Positions 40,601 to 49,585 of a stretch of DNA of 64,000 nt are shown piece after piece (within the stretch, counting starts at the first letter, position 1; every line of letters starts with the position of its first letter). The stretch is from NCBI GenBank assembly GCA_007844125.1, contig CM017559.1, positions 67,934,705-67,998,704 of the forward strand. Direction: 5' to 3'. The notes under the pieces are model-generated. The model was not told the DNA's origin. It did no database searches and saw only the letters and a program-made list of their open reading frames with translations. The stretch comes from Sinonovacula constricta (Eukaryota; Mollusca; Bivalvia; Cardiida; Solecurtidae). A program made the translations under genes and the position numbers.

Positions 40601-43600
40601 CACTCAAGATGTCTTGAGTATGCAGTTATCTTATAATTGCACAAAAAAGTGTGAACGTTAATTAATGTTTGCCTTCTGTCATTATTGTGATGATAGCATA
40701 TGCACTAATCTTGATTGATAATTAGTCACCGTGATCTTAACTGATGTTTGCCGTCATAGACGTATATAAGTGCTTGCAATTAAAAGACTAGTCAGTGTGT
40801 GATTCAATCTCGCAACAATATAATTATATTCAATATTTTATTGGCACACACTTTTATATTTATGGCCATACATAAGTGCAATGTACACTAGCTTTATCAC
40901 AATGCAGCATGAAGAAGTCGACGAAGACGGCAACCAACTCATTGTGTTTGTATGCATATCTTATAAAATATTATATATATTATACACTATATAACAAATT
41001 AACTCAAATATATACTTTACTTGACATCATTTTTCACCTTCATTTAACGCATGGAAATGGTACACTTATATCTGAAGTAACCATAATGCATATGAAACCA
41101 ATGGAAACAAATACAAATTAATGTGAATGGTGTCGAAATAATTATAAATAAGTTAACAAGTATACATTTTTGCTTGACGTATACACTTATATCTGATGGC
41201 AACATGTTACCGATCAAGAGCAACATGTTACCAATTAAGGGCGGCCTGTTACTAGGGAGGACGAAGTGTTACTAATTCTTCTCAAGTTGGTCTCTCCTTT
41301 TTAATTCATAATTGCCAGTAATATCTAGCTTGTGAGTGCCAATAGTTTGCTCGATTAGATTCCTTCTGAATTTATTCAAATGACGATTCACCAGGTACTT
41401 TTTCAAATCTGTTAGCTTAAAATGGGTCAATTCTTAGTTGTTTACACAAGCTTCGTTGATTTCTTCATCCTTGTCCGCCATCTTTTTTTTTACTTAGTCC
41501 CCAGAGGCTCAGCTTTGAGTAGCCTCCCTTTGAAATCAAGGGAAGTAACTGCATTATCAGACTGCCCAATAACACTGCAATATCTTTGACAGCCTGTCAG
41601 AGAGATTTGTCTATTTAACAGATATTGTTTATTATAGTTCATTCTATTAGGAAAACTTTCTTCTTAATAATCTGTATAAATGTTTTAACATACTAACAAA
41701 TATATGGTTATTATCTTGGATCTATTTATTGCTTCACTTGTAAAACAATGTGTAAGACCCCTGTATGTTTATTGTTTATCCAGGGAACCGTCCTAAGCTT
41801 CCACGCCAGTACAGCCTGCCCACACCTCTCTGTTACACTGTTGGAAACCCCCAGTATACCAAGGGCATCAACATACAGCAGGTCAACATTACAGGTATGT
41901 ACATTAATTTGGCAATTTCATTTTAGCATAATTCATTAAATAAGAAGACCAATGTCATTCAACTCAGCATCTGTGTCAGGGTTGCTGAAACAAGCTGGTA
42001 AAAGTTTTGCATGCTGGTATGGTTTAGCAATGACCCGTGCATAGAATGGAATAAATTTTCACATTTGTCTTTCTGTGACAATTCTTGTATTAAGGGGCAT
42101 TTCAATGATATACTTTTACTTAGAAAACACTAGGATGGTGAAAATACTAAGTTGGTAAAAAGAATATGGCATTGTAATGCCCATACTACTGCCCAAAACA
42201 TGGTAGTTCATATGGCAATTTTTTAATCAGAAAGATTTTAAAAAGAATATAAGAAAGTAAACATTAGGAAAAAAAAAGTAGGAAATTCAAGAGCTAAATG
42301 ACTTAATTTTTATAAACATTTCATACAATTATCATTCCAAGACCCACCTATTTGTATTGTTCCTGAATTACATTAAAAAATAATTATACAAGATGGCCAC
42401 TTTTATTACTACCACAGGTGTGGGAGAGCTCAGTATCTGGGACTTCTCTGGCTATGAGCCGTACTATATGATGTACGATCACTTCCTGGGTGACCTGGAC
42501 TGTGTGCATGTCGTGGTGTTCAGCCTGGCCGACCCATTTGATGAGCAGATGGCTCAGGTGTGCTTCTGGCTGAACCTTCTTAGGGCCAGACTCACACCTT
42601 TGCTACCTCTTGGTGAGTAGCCTGTTGATACACTTGTTCAGTGTAACATCATCCTAATAACTGGCCCTTGTAGACAGCCAAGTGTCAGTGTAGTATGACA
42701 GGGTGTGGTATCAGGTCAGCTGTTCATTGCATTCTATAATAGTGAAAGCAGCCCTGTATCTTCTTCAAGTGAGCACCACAAGATAACTAAAAGTTAATAG
42801 ATGTGATGTTAATATAACATCTTAAAATGGTAGTGGTATAGCTCCATTGCAAATGCTCAAGCAAATATGAGGGTAGTTCCATGACTGATCCACCTAGTGT
42901 TAGAATAATGTGACTGGGTGCGGTATCATGCTGAGTCTTCAGGGCATGCTTTACACAGTGAAGGTAGCAATATATGCTTCAAATGACATACTGTTAGTAG
43001 GATGATGAAATCCAATGAATTAATTATTTTACACAAAAATAAATTAACCAATTACTTAATCAGCATCTCTAATTGTTTAGGTAAAGGTTTTTCTTGTGTG
43101 ATTGTTATACACTTAAGGGATATTCTTCAAAATATTTTGTTTTACTCATGACTATTGTATATATCCTAATACTTATTGTCATTTATCTGATCTCCAGGTC
43201 AATGTGGGCAGTCTCCTAACAGACCTTCAGTGATCCTGGTTGCCTCTCACGCTGACAAGGCTAGCTGCCCAAAGAATGCCCGGGGAGAATATGTGAGCCC
43301 TGTAGCAAGCAGCATTCTTGCCAAGGTGCAGCACAAGTTTCGTTATGACCTTGACATCGTGGAGAGAGTTTTCGTCCTTGACACCCAGGTTGCTATGACT
43401 ACAGATATTAAAGCACTAAAACAGCAGCTGTATCAACAAAGGGCTTCCATACTCAGGGTAAGTTTCGGTTCATGTATGTTAGATTTAGATGTATGGTATT
43501 GGTATGCACAGGGTCTAAGACACATAGTTTGTTGTGTTTTGTCAAATGCATTTCTGTTACAAATGTTAACCTTAAATACCATAGATTCTTGCTGATAATA

Positions 43601-45903
43601 ATATTCCTAGTATGAAGAATATGGCCTTTTGCATTCTGATGTCATCAGTGGTATTTAATTTAACTAATGCATAAGAATACACCTTTATGAACCTCTATGA
43701 ACATTCGAACAAGTAAATAATGAATCACATATTGTTCATCTACCATGAATTCATCTTATGATCCATGTGCATTGAAATTAATTTTATATCCAGATGTCAC
43801 TAATTGACATTAAGTGAAATATTCCATCCATAGAATGATCCATATTTTAATCACATTTGTACACAGTGCACCTTTGAAGTTGTATTTGATATTCAACTCA
43901 TTTGTGAATGTATTGCATTGAATTATGGGATTTGTTTATCTATTGCTGCAGATGTTAGCTTGTTAACTTTGCTGTCAGAAGAGTCAAAATGTACGCAGCA
44001 AATCTTAATCATGTACATGTATATAGCTGAGGGTTGAGTACGCAGTTTTTACATGGAAAAATGTTAAGAAACAAGAGCATGTCAATTTTTTTCGGTAAAG
44101 TGTAATGATGTGAATTTGTACATTTAATATTTTCTTATCCAAAACAACTGACCTTTAAGTAATAAATATAAAATCCAATGTTGTATATCCAGAATGTTGG
44201 CAAGACGACTGGTTTCCTTGAAGCCATGTTGATGATTCTGCCGTCATGGCGACGCTCCTCCTCCTCCTACCCTGTTTTGTCTTGGCAACATTTTGTGGAG
44301 TTTGTGCGCTCTAAGGTCAACCCCCTGGTGGGTGACAACCACATCAAGAGCCTTGTGGAGCAACTGGAGCTCATAGGGGAGGTAAGTTGTAAGGTTTTTG
44401 ACAACATTAAATCATGGTTTCATTACTTTCCTTGGCTTGTTGTCTTCCAGAGTATGTTTCTCTTTAATAATATACATACTAAGTTCTGATAAATTTTAAC
44501 TTTTGGTGTCAAATTATTGGTAAAATGCATAGATGGGTGCCAAGTTAAAGACCTTAAATATTAAAATTACTTATTTAAAGTTATTATTTATTTATGCTAG
44601 AATAGATCATTCATTTTTTTTTCTATATAGGCATTAATTTAATGATATATAACTTCATTTTTGTCCTATCCCTTGCCAGATTGTGTGTCTTGCCAGTGTG
44701 TCCGGAGAAGATCTGGTCATCCTTAACCCCAAATGGTTATGTGGCGACATAATAGGCAACCTCATCTCACATGAGAAAATAGTCCAATCTCGGATCACAG
44801 GGTGCTTCTCTATAGATGAGTTCCAGCTCATGTATCCAGAAACAGATGCTCTCGACTTGCTCAATGTCCTGGAAGCATTAGAAGTGTGCACACATTGTGA
44901 AAATGATGATGAAATTGAATATGAATTCCCATGCTTAAACTTTGTAGAAACACTCAATGGTCTCTGGCAACGTGATTTGAAACATTTTGGAAATGCTGTG
45001 TATGGTGGTATAAGGATAAAATCCAGTGATATGCCTGGTCAGTTGAAGCATATTTTCCCACGTATACAGACACATCTTCGCTGTAATATATTACAAGAAA
45101 GTGACGATCCAGACTCGGATCTGTACCAGTGGCACCATGGGTCCAAGTATTGCTGTGGGGACATGGAAGGTATGGTGAGTATGGATCGTCAGGAACAATT
45201 CATTGAGATCAAAGTCAGAGGACCTCCAGAGTCTCGAACAGCTCTCTTTTACTTTCTAGAAGACTTTATTAACACTGTAGAGCAGGTTATAGCTCATGTC
45301 GTACCAGGGTTATGTGTAGAAAGACATGTGCTAAGTAGCTGCCAACTGAAGGACCATGTGAAATCAACATATTGTTACACACCTGCTGAAATCCTCAAGT
45401 GCCAAATGAACAAAAGTCATGTGTTAAAGACACCTGATGGTAAGAGTGAAAACTACAATGATGTGATGTTCATGGGATCAAATGATGTGAAGAACAGTGT
45501 ATGTCCCGTGGCAGATCTGCCTATCTCTCACCTGACAATCCACACACGTCAGATGTTGTGCCGATTGATGGATCCTGCAGATCCTCTTGGTCGTGACTGG
45601 TGTCTGCTCGCTGTGACACTGGGCTTGGAAACATGCTTACCCTCACTGGATGCTTCCAGTAACAAGTCTGAGAGCAAAACTGAGCGGACTCTAGAAGAGT
45701 GGGCAAATACCGACCCAAACGCAACCATTGGAAAGTTGGTCTGTAAGTTACAGGAGATAAACAGAGAAGATGCTTCAGATCTAGTGATGAAGACCTCCCT
45801 ACTGTTCAGGGTGATGGTGTACGATGACCACAGTGCTGATGATGGAGGGGTGACAGTGATAGGGACGGCATCGTCCAACACACTTTCAAATGTCTCCAGA
45901 TGA
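10523..45903 (+). CDS. DAPK1: DAPK1 homologue, C-terminal 1,064 residues in 15 exons (5' part missing)
   Basis: Fifteen exons with GT-AG borders and compatible phases join into one frame of 1,064 residues ending at TGA 45901-45903. Domain order is about nine ankyrin repeats (33-34 residue exons, all phase 0), a ROC GTPase-like domain (P-loop GSTGVGKTT, WDFSG as the DxxG switch, SHAD as the G4-like motif), a COR region and a C-terminal death domain (around DPADPLGRDWCLLAV, then LEEWANTDPNATIGKLV), ending NTLSNVSR. Only the DAPK1 type of the DAPK family has ankyrin-ROC-COR-death after the kinase, and the sequence matches human DAPK1 as I remember it along the whole length. Human DAPK1 is 1,430 residues, so about 360 N-terminal residues (kinase and calmodulin-binding segment) are absent. 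They are presumably upstream of the window, or this locus makes a kinase-less form (in-frame ATG at 10544). In vertebrates DAPK1 is a cytoskeleton-associated Ser/Thr kinase promoting cell death and autophagy. That role is inferred here. Several introns carry splice-site-derived tandem arrays. Confidence 0.93.
10940..11945 (+). repeat. Dispersed repeat with 120-190 bp internal tandem units (DAPK intron 1)
   Basis: It starts with a hairpin, AGCTCACCAGAGC-TTTT-GCTCATGGTGAGCT, then about five degenerate units containing AGAAAATCTTCTTGTC, AGAGCTAGAGCCTT, CCTGTATGAAGATTGTTC and GATCCATCAAAAAACATGGC. I associate this family with bivalve genomes. It is not a gene. Confidence 0.8.
12254..12352 (+). 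CDS. DAPK1: DAPK exon 2: ankyrin repeat
   Basis: 33 codons, phase 0, HGETAVHMAAGGGHIEVL onward: a full ankyrin unit with TAVHMAA and GGGHIEVLRFL. Acceptor ATTTCAG, donor AAG|GTATGT. The last 24 exon bases and the first bases of the intron are the progenitor of the 47-bp tandem repeat that follows. Confidence 0.93.
12329..13660 (+). repeat. 47-bp minisatellite spanning the exon-2 donor junction
   Basis: Units contain GTCAACTTTAATGTCATGGG, CAAG|GTATTTGTG and AACCTACTGTA. The first copy is the end of exon 2 itself (GTCAACATTAATGTCACGGA then CAAG|GTATGTGTG). About 28 units. Most keep an AAG|GTATxT or ATG|GTATTT donor-like site. Confidence 0.93.
14006..14104 (+). CDS. DAPK1: DAPK exon 3: ankyrin repeat
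   Basis: 33 codons, phase 0, HGDSSVYWAARQGHVEVI onward. It has the YWAARxGHV signature of human DAPK1. Acceptor TCTGCAG, donor AAG|GTCAGT, where GTCAGT is the first unit of a 22-bp array. Confidence 0.95.
14102..16245 (+). repeat. 22-bp minisatellite starting at the exon-3 donor
   Basis: The unit GTCAGTACAGGGGCTGGTGA begins with the exon-3 donor GTCAGT. About 90 units are followed by degenerate 12-26 bp variants after 15.88 kb (GTACAGGTGCTGGTCA types). The plus strand is G-rich. Confidence 0.95.
17508..17606 (+). CDS. DAPK1: DAPK exon 4: ankyrin repeat
   Basis: 33 codons, phase 0, SLETAVHVAARYGHTAVI onward, matching the HVAARYGH repeat of DAPK1. Acceptor TGTTTCAG, donor AAT|GTAAGT. It is followed by the 12.4-kb intron that holds the 45-bp array. 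Confidence 0.95.
18112..30058 (+). repeat. 45-bp minisatellite, about 265 units, each carrying the exon-5 splice acceptor and exon start
   Basis: The unit is 21 bp of intron end (ACTGAATATGTTCCATTACAG type) plus 24 bp that equal the first eight codons of DAPK exon 5 (beginning TTGGGAGAGACTCCACTC). The array runs without interruption into exon 5. 45 is divisible by 3, so the 15-residue translation LVETPLHNTEYVPLQ stays in the exon's frame except at TAA-bearing units and a few 1-bp deletions (for example 21752, 24001). Higher-order structure: a block of about 5.3 kb is repeated at an offset of 6,297 bp, and a smaller block at 2,249 bp. Confidence 0.97.
30059..30256 (+). CDS. DAPK1: DAPK exon 5: two ankyrin repeats, acceptor inside the 45-bp array
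   Basis: 66 codons in phase 0, LGETPLHNASWHGFTNIV followed by DGDTALHCAAARGHVECV: two ankyrin units matching the consecutive human pair. Donor AAG|GTGAGG. The acceptor TTCCATTACAG and the first 24 coding bases are the last unit of the upstream array. Identical-looking acceptors 45 and 90 bp upstream (exon starts 30014 and 29969) would add 15 or 30 residues in frame. A unit starting at 29924 opens with TAA, so any more distal acceptor gives a premature stop. I chose 30059 because it gives a canonical 33-residue repeat. Confidence 0.93.
31501..31599 (+). CDS. DAPK1: DAPK exon 6: ankyrin repeat
   Basis: 33 codons, phase 0, RGTTALYLACNRQHSTIA onward, with a TALxLA core. Acceptor TTGACAG, donor GAG|GTAAGG. 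Confidence 0.9.
32057..32158 (+). CDS. DAPK1: DAPK exon 7: ankyrin repeat
   Basis: 34 codons, phase 0, DACEYTLHCAAREGLTTV onward, with a TLHCAAREG core. It is one residue longer than the canonical repeat at its start. Acceptor TTTCAG, donor AAG|GTAACC. The donor sequence is the first unit of a 29-bp array. Confidence 0.92.
32159..33190 (+). repeat. 29/26-bp minisatellite starting at the exon-7 donor
   Basis: The intron starts GTAACCTTCTCTGTACATGT, and the unit repeats GTAACCACCATCTCTGTACA then TGTTTCTGT. A 26-bp form lacks CAC. About 35 units. The open frames across it are repeat translations. Confidence 0.95.
33645..34755 (+). repeat. 17-bp minisatellite in DAPK intron 7
   Basis: About 65 divergent copies of AGAATACCCATTATCTC. 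It lies away from either splice site. Confidence 0.93.
35390..35491 (+). CDS. DAPK1: DAPK exon 8: ankyrin repeat
   Basis: 34 codons, phase 0, EALLTPLHLASKGGFLDI onward, with the canonical TPLHLA core. Acceptor CCTTCCAG, donor AAG|GTAAGT. Confidence 0.95.
35695..38430 (+). repeat. 32-bp minisatellite in DAPK intron 8, interrupted by a transposon
   Basis: The unit is ATCTGGTCAGGTACCATCTC then CTGTGTCCCCAT (32-33 bp), at 35695-36140 and again at 37373-38430. Every unit has CAG|GTAC, a donor-like string. The array begins about 200 bp after the exon-8 donor, so its origin from the donor is not clear. Exon 9 starts 150 bp after it. Confidence 0.93.
36141..37372 (+). mobile_element. 1.23-kb TIR element inserted in the intron-8 minisatellite
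   Basis: Terminal inverted repeats CATGGGTGCAA and TTGCACCCATG, flanked by the 6-bp duplication CATCTC. Removing the element restores a perfect minisatellite unit. Inside, 36682-36906 encodes 74 residues with KWRWEWLSEIDTAGDKWEQW and FCECCAK, resembling the N-terminal zinc finger of a transposase. A direct repeat of GATTxGCTGTCTTATTATA at 36480 and 36570 carries a CCAAT box. Superfamily undetermined. Confidence 0.85.
38583..38660 (+). CDS. DAPK1: DAPK exon 9: terminal ankyrin-like segment
   Basis: 26 codons, phase 0, DGVTPEIMALAEGYTDIA onward. It matches the capping half-repeat before ROC in DAPK1. Acceptor AATTTAAG, donor GGA|GTATGT. Confidence 0.9.
39120..39339 (+). CDS. DAPK1: DAPK exon 10: start of ROC GTPase-like domain with P-loop
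   Basis: 73 codons plus one base. The P-loop GSTGVGKTTLIETLKCGL lies at exon residues 26-43, followed by SSFFRRSRLSSS. Human DAPK1 has the same GxxGxGKTTLxExLKCGLxxSFFRR run. The P-loop lysine and TT are intact, so nucleotide binding is expected. Acceptor TATGTATAG, donor AAAG|GTAGGT. Confidence 0.95.
39690..41569 (+). mobile_element. TA-flanked TIR DNA transposon, non-autonomous copy A (DAPK intron 10)
   Basis: TIRs TTGGGCAGTCCGATAA and TTATCAGACTGCCCAA, flanked by TA on both sides, 1,880 bp. Near the left end the plus strand encodes a remnant of a THAP-like zinc finger (KWKSPKYCCICKG then VSLHRFSQNKRLQRIW), cut short by stops. Near the right end the minus strand encodes the SAP-like peptide seen in copy B, but with a stop after CVNN. 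TA target duplication plus THAP and SAP ends suggest a deleted ISL2EU/Harbinger-related element. The family assignment is inference. Confidence 0.85.
41784..41894 (+). CDS. DAPK1: DAPK exon 11: ROC linker
   Basis: 111 bases joining phase 1 to phase 1: GNRPKLPRQYSLPTPLCY then YTKGINIQQVNIT. It is short compared with the human insert in this region. The TKGI and IQ segments align with the stretch before GVGDFSVWEFSG. Acceptor TTATCCAG, donor ACAG|GTATGT. Confidence 0.88.
42418..42612 (+). CDS. DAPK1: DAPK exon 12: ROC switch II region
   Basis: 195 bases, phase 1 to phase 1. GVGELSIWDFSGYEPYYM contains the DxxG switch motif, followed by VHVVVFSLADPFDEQMAQV, a strongly conserved ROC strand. Acceptor CCACAG, donor TTG|GTGAGT. 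Confidence 0.95.
42655..42995 (+). mobile_element. Two partial SINE copies in DAPK intron 12
   Basis: GACAGGGTGTGGTATCAGGT (about 42698) and GACTGGGTGCGGTATCATGC (about 42912), each followed by an AGTGAAxGxAGC block. Fragments of the family described at 7850-8165. Confidence 0.65.
43198..43457 (+). CDS. DAPK1: DAPK exon 13: ROC G4-like motif
   Basis: 260 bases, phase 1 to phase 0. SVILVASHADKASCP is the equivalent of human VVLVATHAD. It continues RYDLDIVERVFVLDTQ. Acceptor CTCCAG, donor AGG|GTAAGT. Confidence 0.95.
44193..44381 (+). CDS. DAPK1: DAPK exon 14: ROC-COR junction
   Basis: 63 codons in phase 0, with MILPSWRRSSSSYPVLSW and then VNPLVGDNHIKSLVEQLE. LPSWR, NPL and QL align with human DAPK1. 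It begins NVGKTTGFLE, which resembles but is not the P-loop. Acceptor ATATCCAG, donor GAG|GTAAGT. Confidence 0.93.
44680..45903 (+). CDS. DAPK1: DAPK exon 15: COR domain and death domain, terminal exon
   Basis: 407 codons plus TGA. It starts IVCLASVSGEDLVILNPKWL (human LLLDPRWLC), contains VYGGIRI and WHHGSKYC from COR, VPGLCVERHVLSSCQLKDH, and a death domain from about LTIHTRQMLCRLMDPADPL to DASDLVMKTSLLFRVM. It ends in SNVSR, as human DAPK1 ends SVVSR. No introns interrupt it. Acceptor CTTGCCAG. Confidence 0.97.
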   Translation: MVCLASVSGEDLVILNPKWLCGDIIGNLISHEKIVQSRITGCFSIDEFQLMYPETDALDLLNVLEALEVCTHCENDDEIEYEFPCLNFVETLNGLWQRDLKHFGNAVYGGIRIKSSDMPGQLKHIFPRIQTHLRCNILQESDDPDSDLYQWHHGSKYCCGDMEGMVSMDRQEQFIEIKVRGPPESRTALFYFLEDFINTVEQVIAHVVPGLCVERHVLSSCQLKDHVKSTYCYTPAEILKCQMNKSHVLKTPDGKSENYNDVMFMGSNDVKNSVCPVADLPISHLTIHTRQMLCRLMDPADPLGRDWCLLAVTLGLETCLPSLDASSNKSESKTERTLEEWANTDPNATIGKLVCKLQEINREDASDLVMKTSLLFRVMVYDDHSADDGGVTVIGTASSNTLSNVSR

Positions 45904-46050
45904 TCTTAGAGTTGCTTTTCGTAACTTAGTAACAAAATGTCATGCCAGAAGATAATTAAATTGCAAATAAATGGCCTAGTATGTAACTCAAGTAACAGTG
46001 TTGATGATGCTCAGTGTTGATAATGTATTAAGGGATGTCAATAAAAGTAC
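45904..46050 (+). other. DAPK 3' UTR with candidate poly(A) signals
   Basis: AATAAA occurs near 45966 and again near 46041, both shortly after the TGA. Either could end the transcript. There is no transcript evidence. Confidence 0.4.
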
Positions 46051-47394
46051 TTAATTCCATTCTAAACTATTTTACAAAAATTAACATAGAAGAAAAACTT
46101 AAATGTAAATAATTACACATTTTGTTTTAATGAATGCATGACATATCACTGTATTTATGTATAATTGTGGTTTCACAAACAGTGAACATGATCCAGCTAG
46201 GAAACAGTTGCCAATGTCAAATCAACAATTGTTTCATGTGACTGTTAAAGAGATGCTGTGTGATCACAGTCTTTGTCATAATGGATCCTTTTGACTGTAC
46301 AGAAATGTTATTTATAAACTGATAAGTTATTCCCTTAAAAAGAAACATGAGAAAAAGAACAGGCATATCAGTCTGCCTTGTTTAATTGGACCTTACCAAA
46401 TTTTATCGTAATGACATCAAAACTCTAATCACCACCAATTGTTTATTTATTTATCTTTGAATATGACATCTTTCCATTTTAGGCTGGGTGAAAGCTCTGC
46501 ATGTTGGCAAAATTTGTCGGTTAAGCCAAGGAATATAAATGGATAAACAAATAAAACGCAATATTAGTTAAAAATGGGCTGCAGCATGATCATTGTTTGT
46601 GAAAATGACTTGAGTAAATCAATCAGAAAATTGACATTTCTCAAGTACCAATTTTAGTACTAGTTGACATCCCTTCTTGTAATATATAAAGTAGAGAATA
46701 TTATGTACATATAGTTGTGAAGATAGATGATGGAATAGATCCTATAAAAACATCTTTGAGGACTAGTTTGATGTGAAGCTTCTTTTCCACAGGTCAACAT
46801 ACATTGTTTTGTATTAGATTGTGGTCTGTTTGTAGTTTGTTTTCTTATGATGAACAAACATAATTTTGAGTGCTGTTGTGAAGTATTTGTGATACTCAAG
46901 ACGGATTCACCAATTTTGGTCAGTCCTTAATTATGTCAGAACTTATGTACAAAGTGTATATATAGGATTATTATTATGATCTTAATTTTGTTATGATCTA
47001 AATAAGACCATATGTCCAAATTCAGCATTTTTATATCTTTCTTTACTATTTTGACTTGTAGTACTAGAGTGGCATTTAGTGCAACTCATGAGGTCATGTT
47101 TAAACATTCTATATATAATCATACAAGTCAAACCAAATAAATACATGATAAATATGACTAGTCATGCTGTATAGTATATGGAAAAAAACAGATTCATGCG
47201 GATAACCCATTCACTGCCTTTTATATGTCCTTCCTGTATGCCAGTGAATAATAGCAGTAATAATAATTGTAAAAATTGTGATGTGTGTCTATTTATATTT
47301 TTAATTCATCACTTACTCAAAAAGGTGTAAATTTGTCATTTATCTTTTTGTGACAGAACTCGGATATATTTATCAATCCCCAACAAGTCACTAT

Positions 47395-47505
47395 GAAGCC
47401 GTGCCAGCACAGTATTAAAGGTGTAACCCAAGGCAGACTAAAACTATTTATTGCAAACTGTCTCCAGATAACTGAAATACTGTTGGTTGGAAGATAAACC
47501 CAATA
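47395..47505 (+). mobile_element. SINE tail fragment
   Basis: CTGTCTCCAGATAACTGAAA then TACTGTTGGTTGGAAGATAA and CCCAATAAAC, matching the family's 3' end. Confidence 0.55.
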
Positions 47506-49437
47506 AACAATTTATTGCAATCAGTAAAAAAATACTACACAAAACTTGTGTTTACCAAATGAAACCAACTGTTTGGTACATTATTCCAAATGTAAAATGT
47601 GGGACAACTCTAGTACAAATTGATTTGATAAAGATTGGTAGAGTTACATTCCTTACTCACTAAACAACTACAAATAAATCCAAATGACACATGTACTAAG
47701 ATTTTTAAAAAGCAATATTTACTTCAAGCCCAACTTAGGGTAAGGGCAGTGAATGGGTTAATGTGTTAATAATAATTTACAACTGTTACTATAATGTTTA
47801 AAATATAACAATTCAGTTTCATAGTTTTGAGAACAAATTATGTCTCATCTTGCATCTTTTACTATTGCTGATGTGGTTTATGGATTTGCAGATATAGAAT
47901 TGATTCCTTTTTGGTCATAAGGAAAATGCTGAAAGTGAATGTATTGTTTTATTAGGAAAATATGTTAAATGATGAACACAAGTCTCGGTGATTGTTTGAA
48001 TTTGTTTTCTTAATTTAGTGTTCAATTATTTGTACTTAATGTTTAATTAGAAACGGTGTGGATTGGATTTACAGCATTTTAAATGCATTAAACAGTGGTG
48101 CTTTTTTTCTTGTGATGTTATGCTGAAAGCAATAATCCTTCCACATGGTATATTACATAATCTAATTCTTTTTAATTGTTAAGTATTTTAAACACGTGAA
48201 TGAAATTGTATGGTATTATTGTATGCTCTACTATATTATTAAATTCATCACTTAAGGCAAATGCTTTTACCCCCTATGATTGTTCTCTGGTTTTGTTTTG
48301 ACTTTGAGCAGTAAAAAATTGTTTTGTATTATGTGTTTATGTTTTGTAAATGAATAACATGTTGCATTTTGTGGCCACCATTTTCTCTTCTCTTTTAAAC
48401 ACAACTGGTACCTTGTTGGACACAGCAACTTGTGACAACTGTCAGTCATTACTTAATTGTTTTGATAGGTGTCCTAATTAGGCAATTTCATCGTACACAG
48501 AAAAAATGAATGTGTCCCTATTAACAAATTTTAGGATGATTGGCTTTTGCAAATGGTGCAGATTCTGCACAACATGTTTCTGCATGTTCCTGCTGGAAGC
48601 TTTCTGATCAGGATTTAGTTTTACTGCCAGATATCAATATCATTATGATACCAACAAATAGGGTTTTTATCAAATAATAACAAGCTTTGCTTACTAGAGG
48701 TTTTGGACACCAGCTTGTTTGCAATTTGAAACCTTGGCTCAAAAAGGCAAAACTTTATATCGCCACAATAATTATTTTGCAATGATTTTTTCTATTTTTA
48801 AGACCAAGTTTCATTTGTTGGGAGAATGAAAAGCCTCTCCAGCTTTTAAGGCATTTGTGAAGGTCTATCAACCTAGAGAAATAGCAAACAATGCATGTGC
48901 CATTAAACATCAGATGTATACATTGGTTGTAAAAGATAAAAAAGTTGTGTGATAGTAAAATAACCTTATAAATGATGTATGGTATGATTCTCGCGCTACA
49001 GGGCATCATGGGCATACACTGACCTGTGTTCAGGCCTCTTCACTGTCGCCACAGGCTGCAGGGTATTTCCTCATTAGGTCAGGAATGTTAAACCCCCGAC
49101 TAAGGACCAGCCTCTGGTCTGTCATGTGTAGGAATATATCAAACATTTCTGGTTCATGGTTATTTCCTTAAAGTTATAACAGAGTTCAAATTAAGAAAGT
49201 TTGCAGGGAAAATACATTGCATTGTATAAAGTATGATAAAATACACGCTGACAACTTGAAGCCTAAGATTATGCCGAATGTAACATTGTACAATGTATAT
49301 ATGAACATGAAATGAAAACTTAATTTTAAGTTTTAAAAAAGATTTTTTAGATTATATTTAAGCTTGATCTTTTAATTAAGGTAACTACATTAGCCGTGAA
49401 TAAAAGTTACTGATTCACACAGGAAGATGCTGACAAA

Positions 49438-49585
49438 AGTCTTTTTTGTTGTTTCCTGTTAGACAAAAAGTAGTACTTCATATTTTCATATTTCCTGTTT
49501 CCAGTTAGACAAAAAGTATTACTACATATTTTCATATTTCCTCTTAAGACAAAAAGTAGTACTACATCTTTCTATATTTTCAAGT
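49438..49585 (+). repeat. Three tandem copies of a ~55-bp repeat
   Basis: AGACAAAAAGTAxTACTxCAT then ATTTTCATATTTCCT recurs three times. Confidence 0.7.

Noticed and set aside
44193..44222. Second P-loop (NVGKTTG) at the start of DAPK exon 14
   Set aside because: It lacks the leading GxxxxG context and aligns with a non-nucleotide-binding stretch of human DAPK1. The real P-loop is in exon 10.
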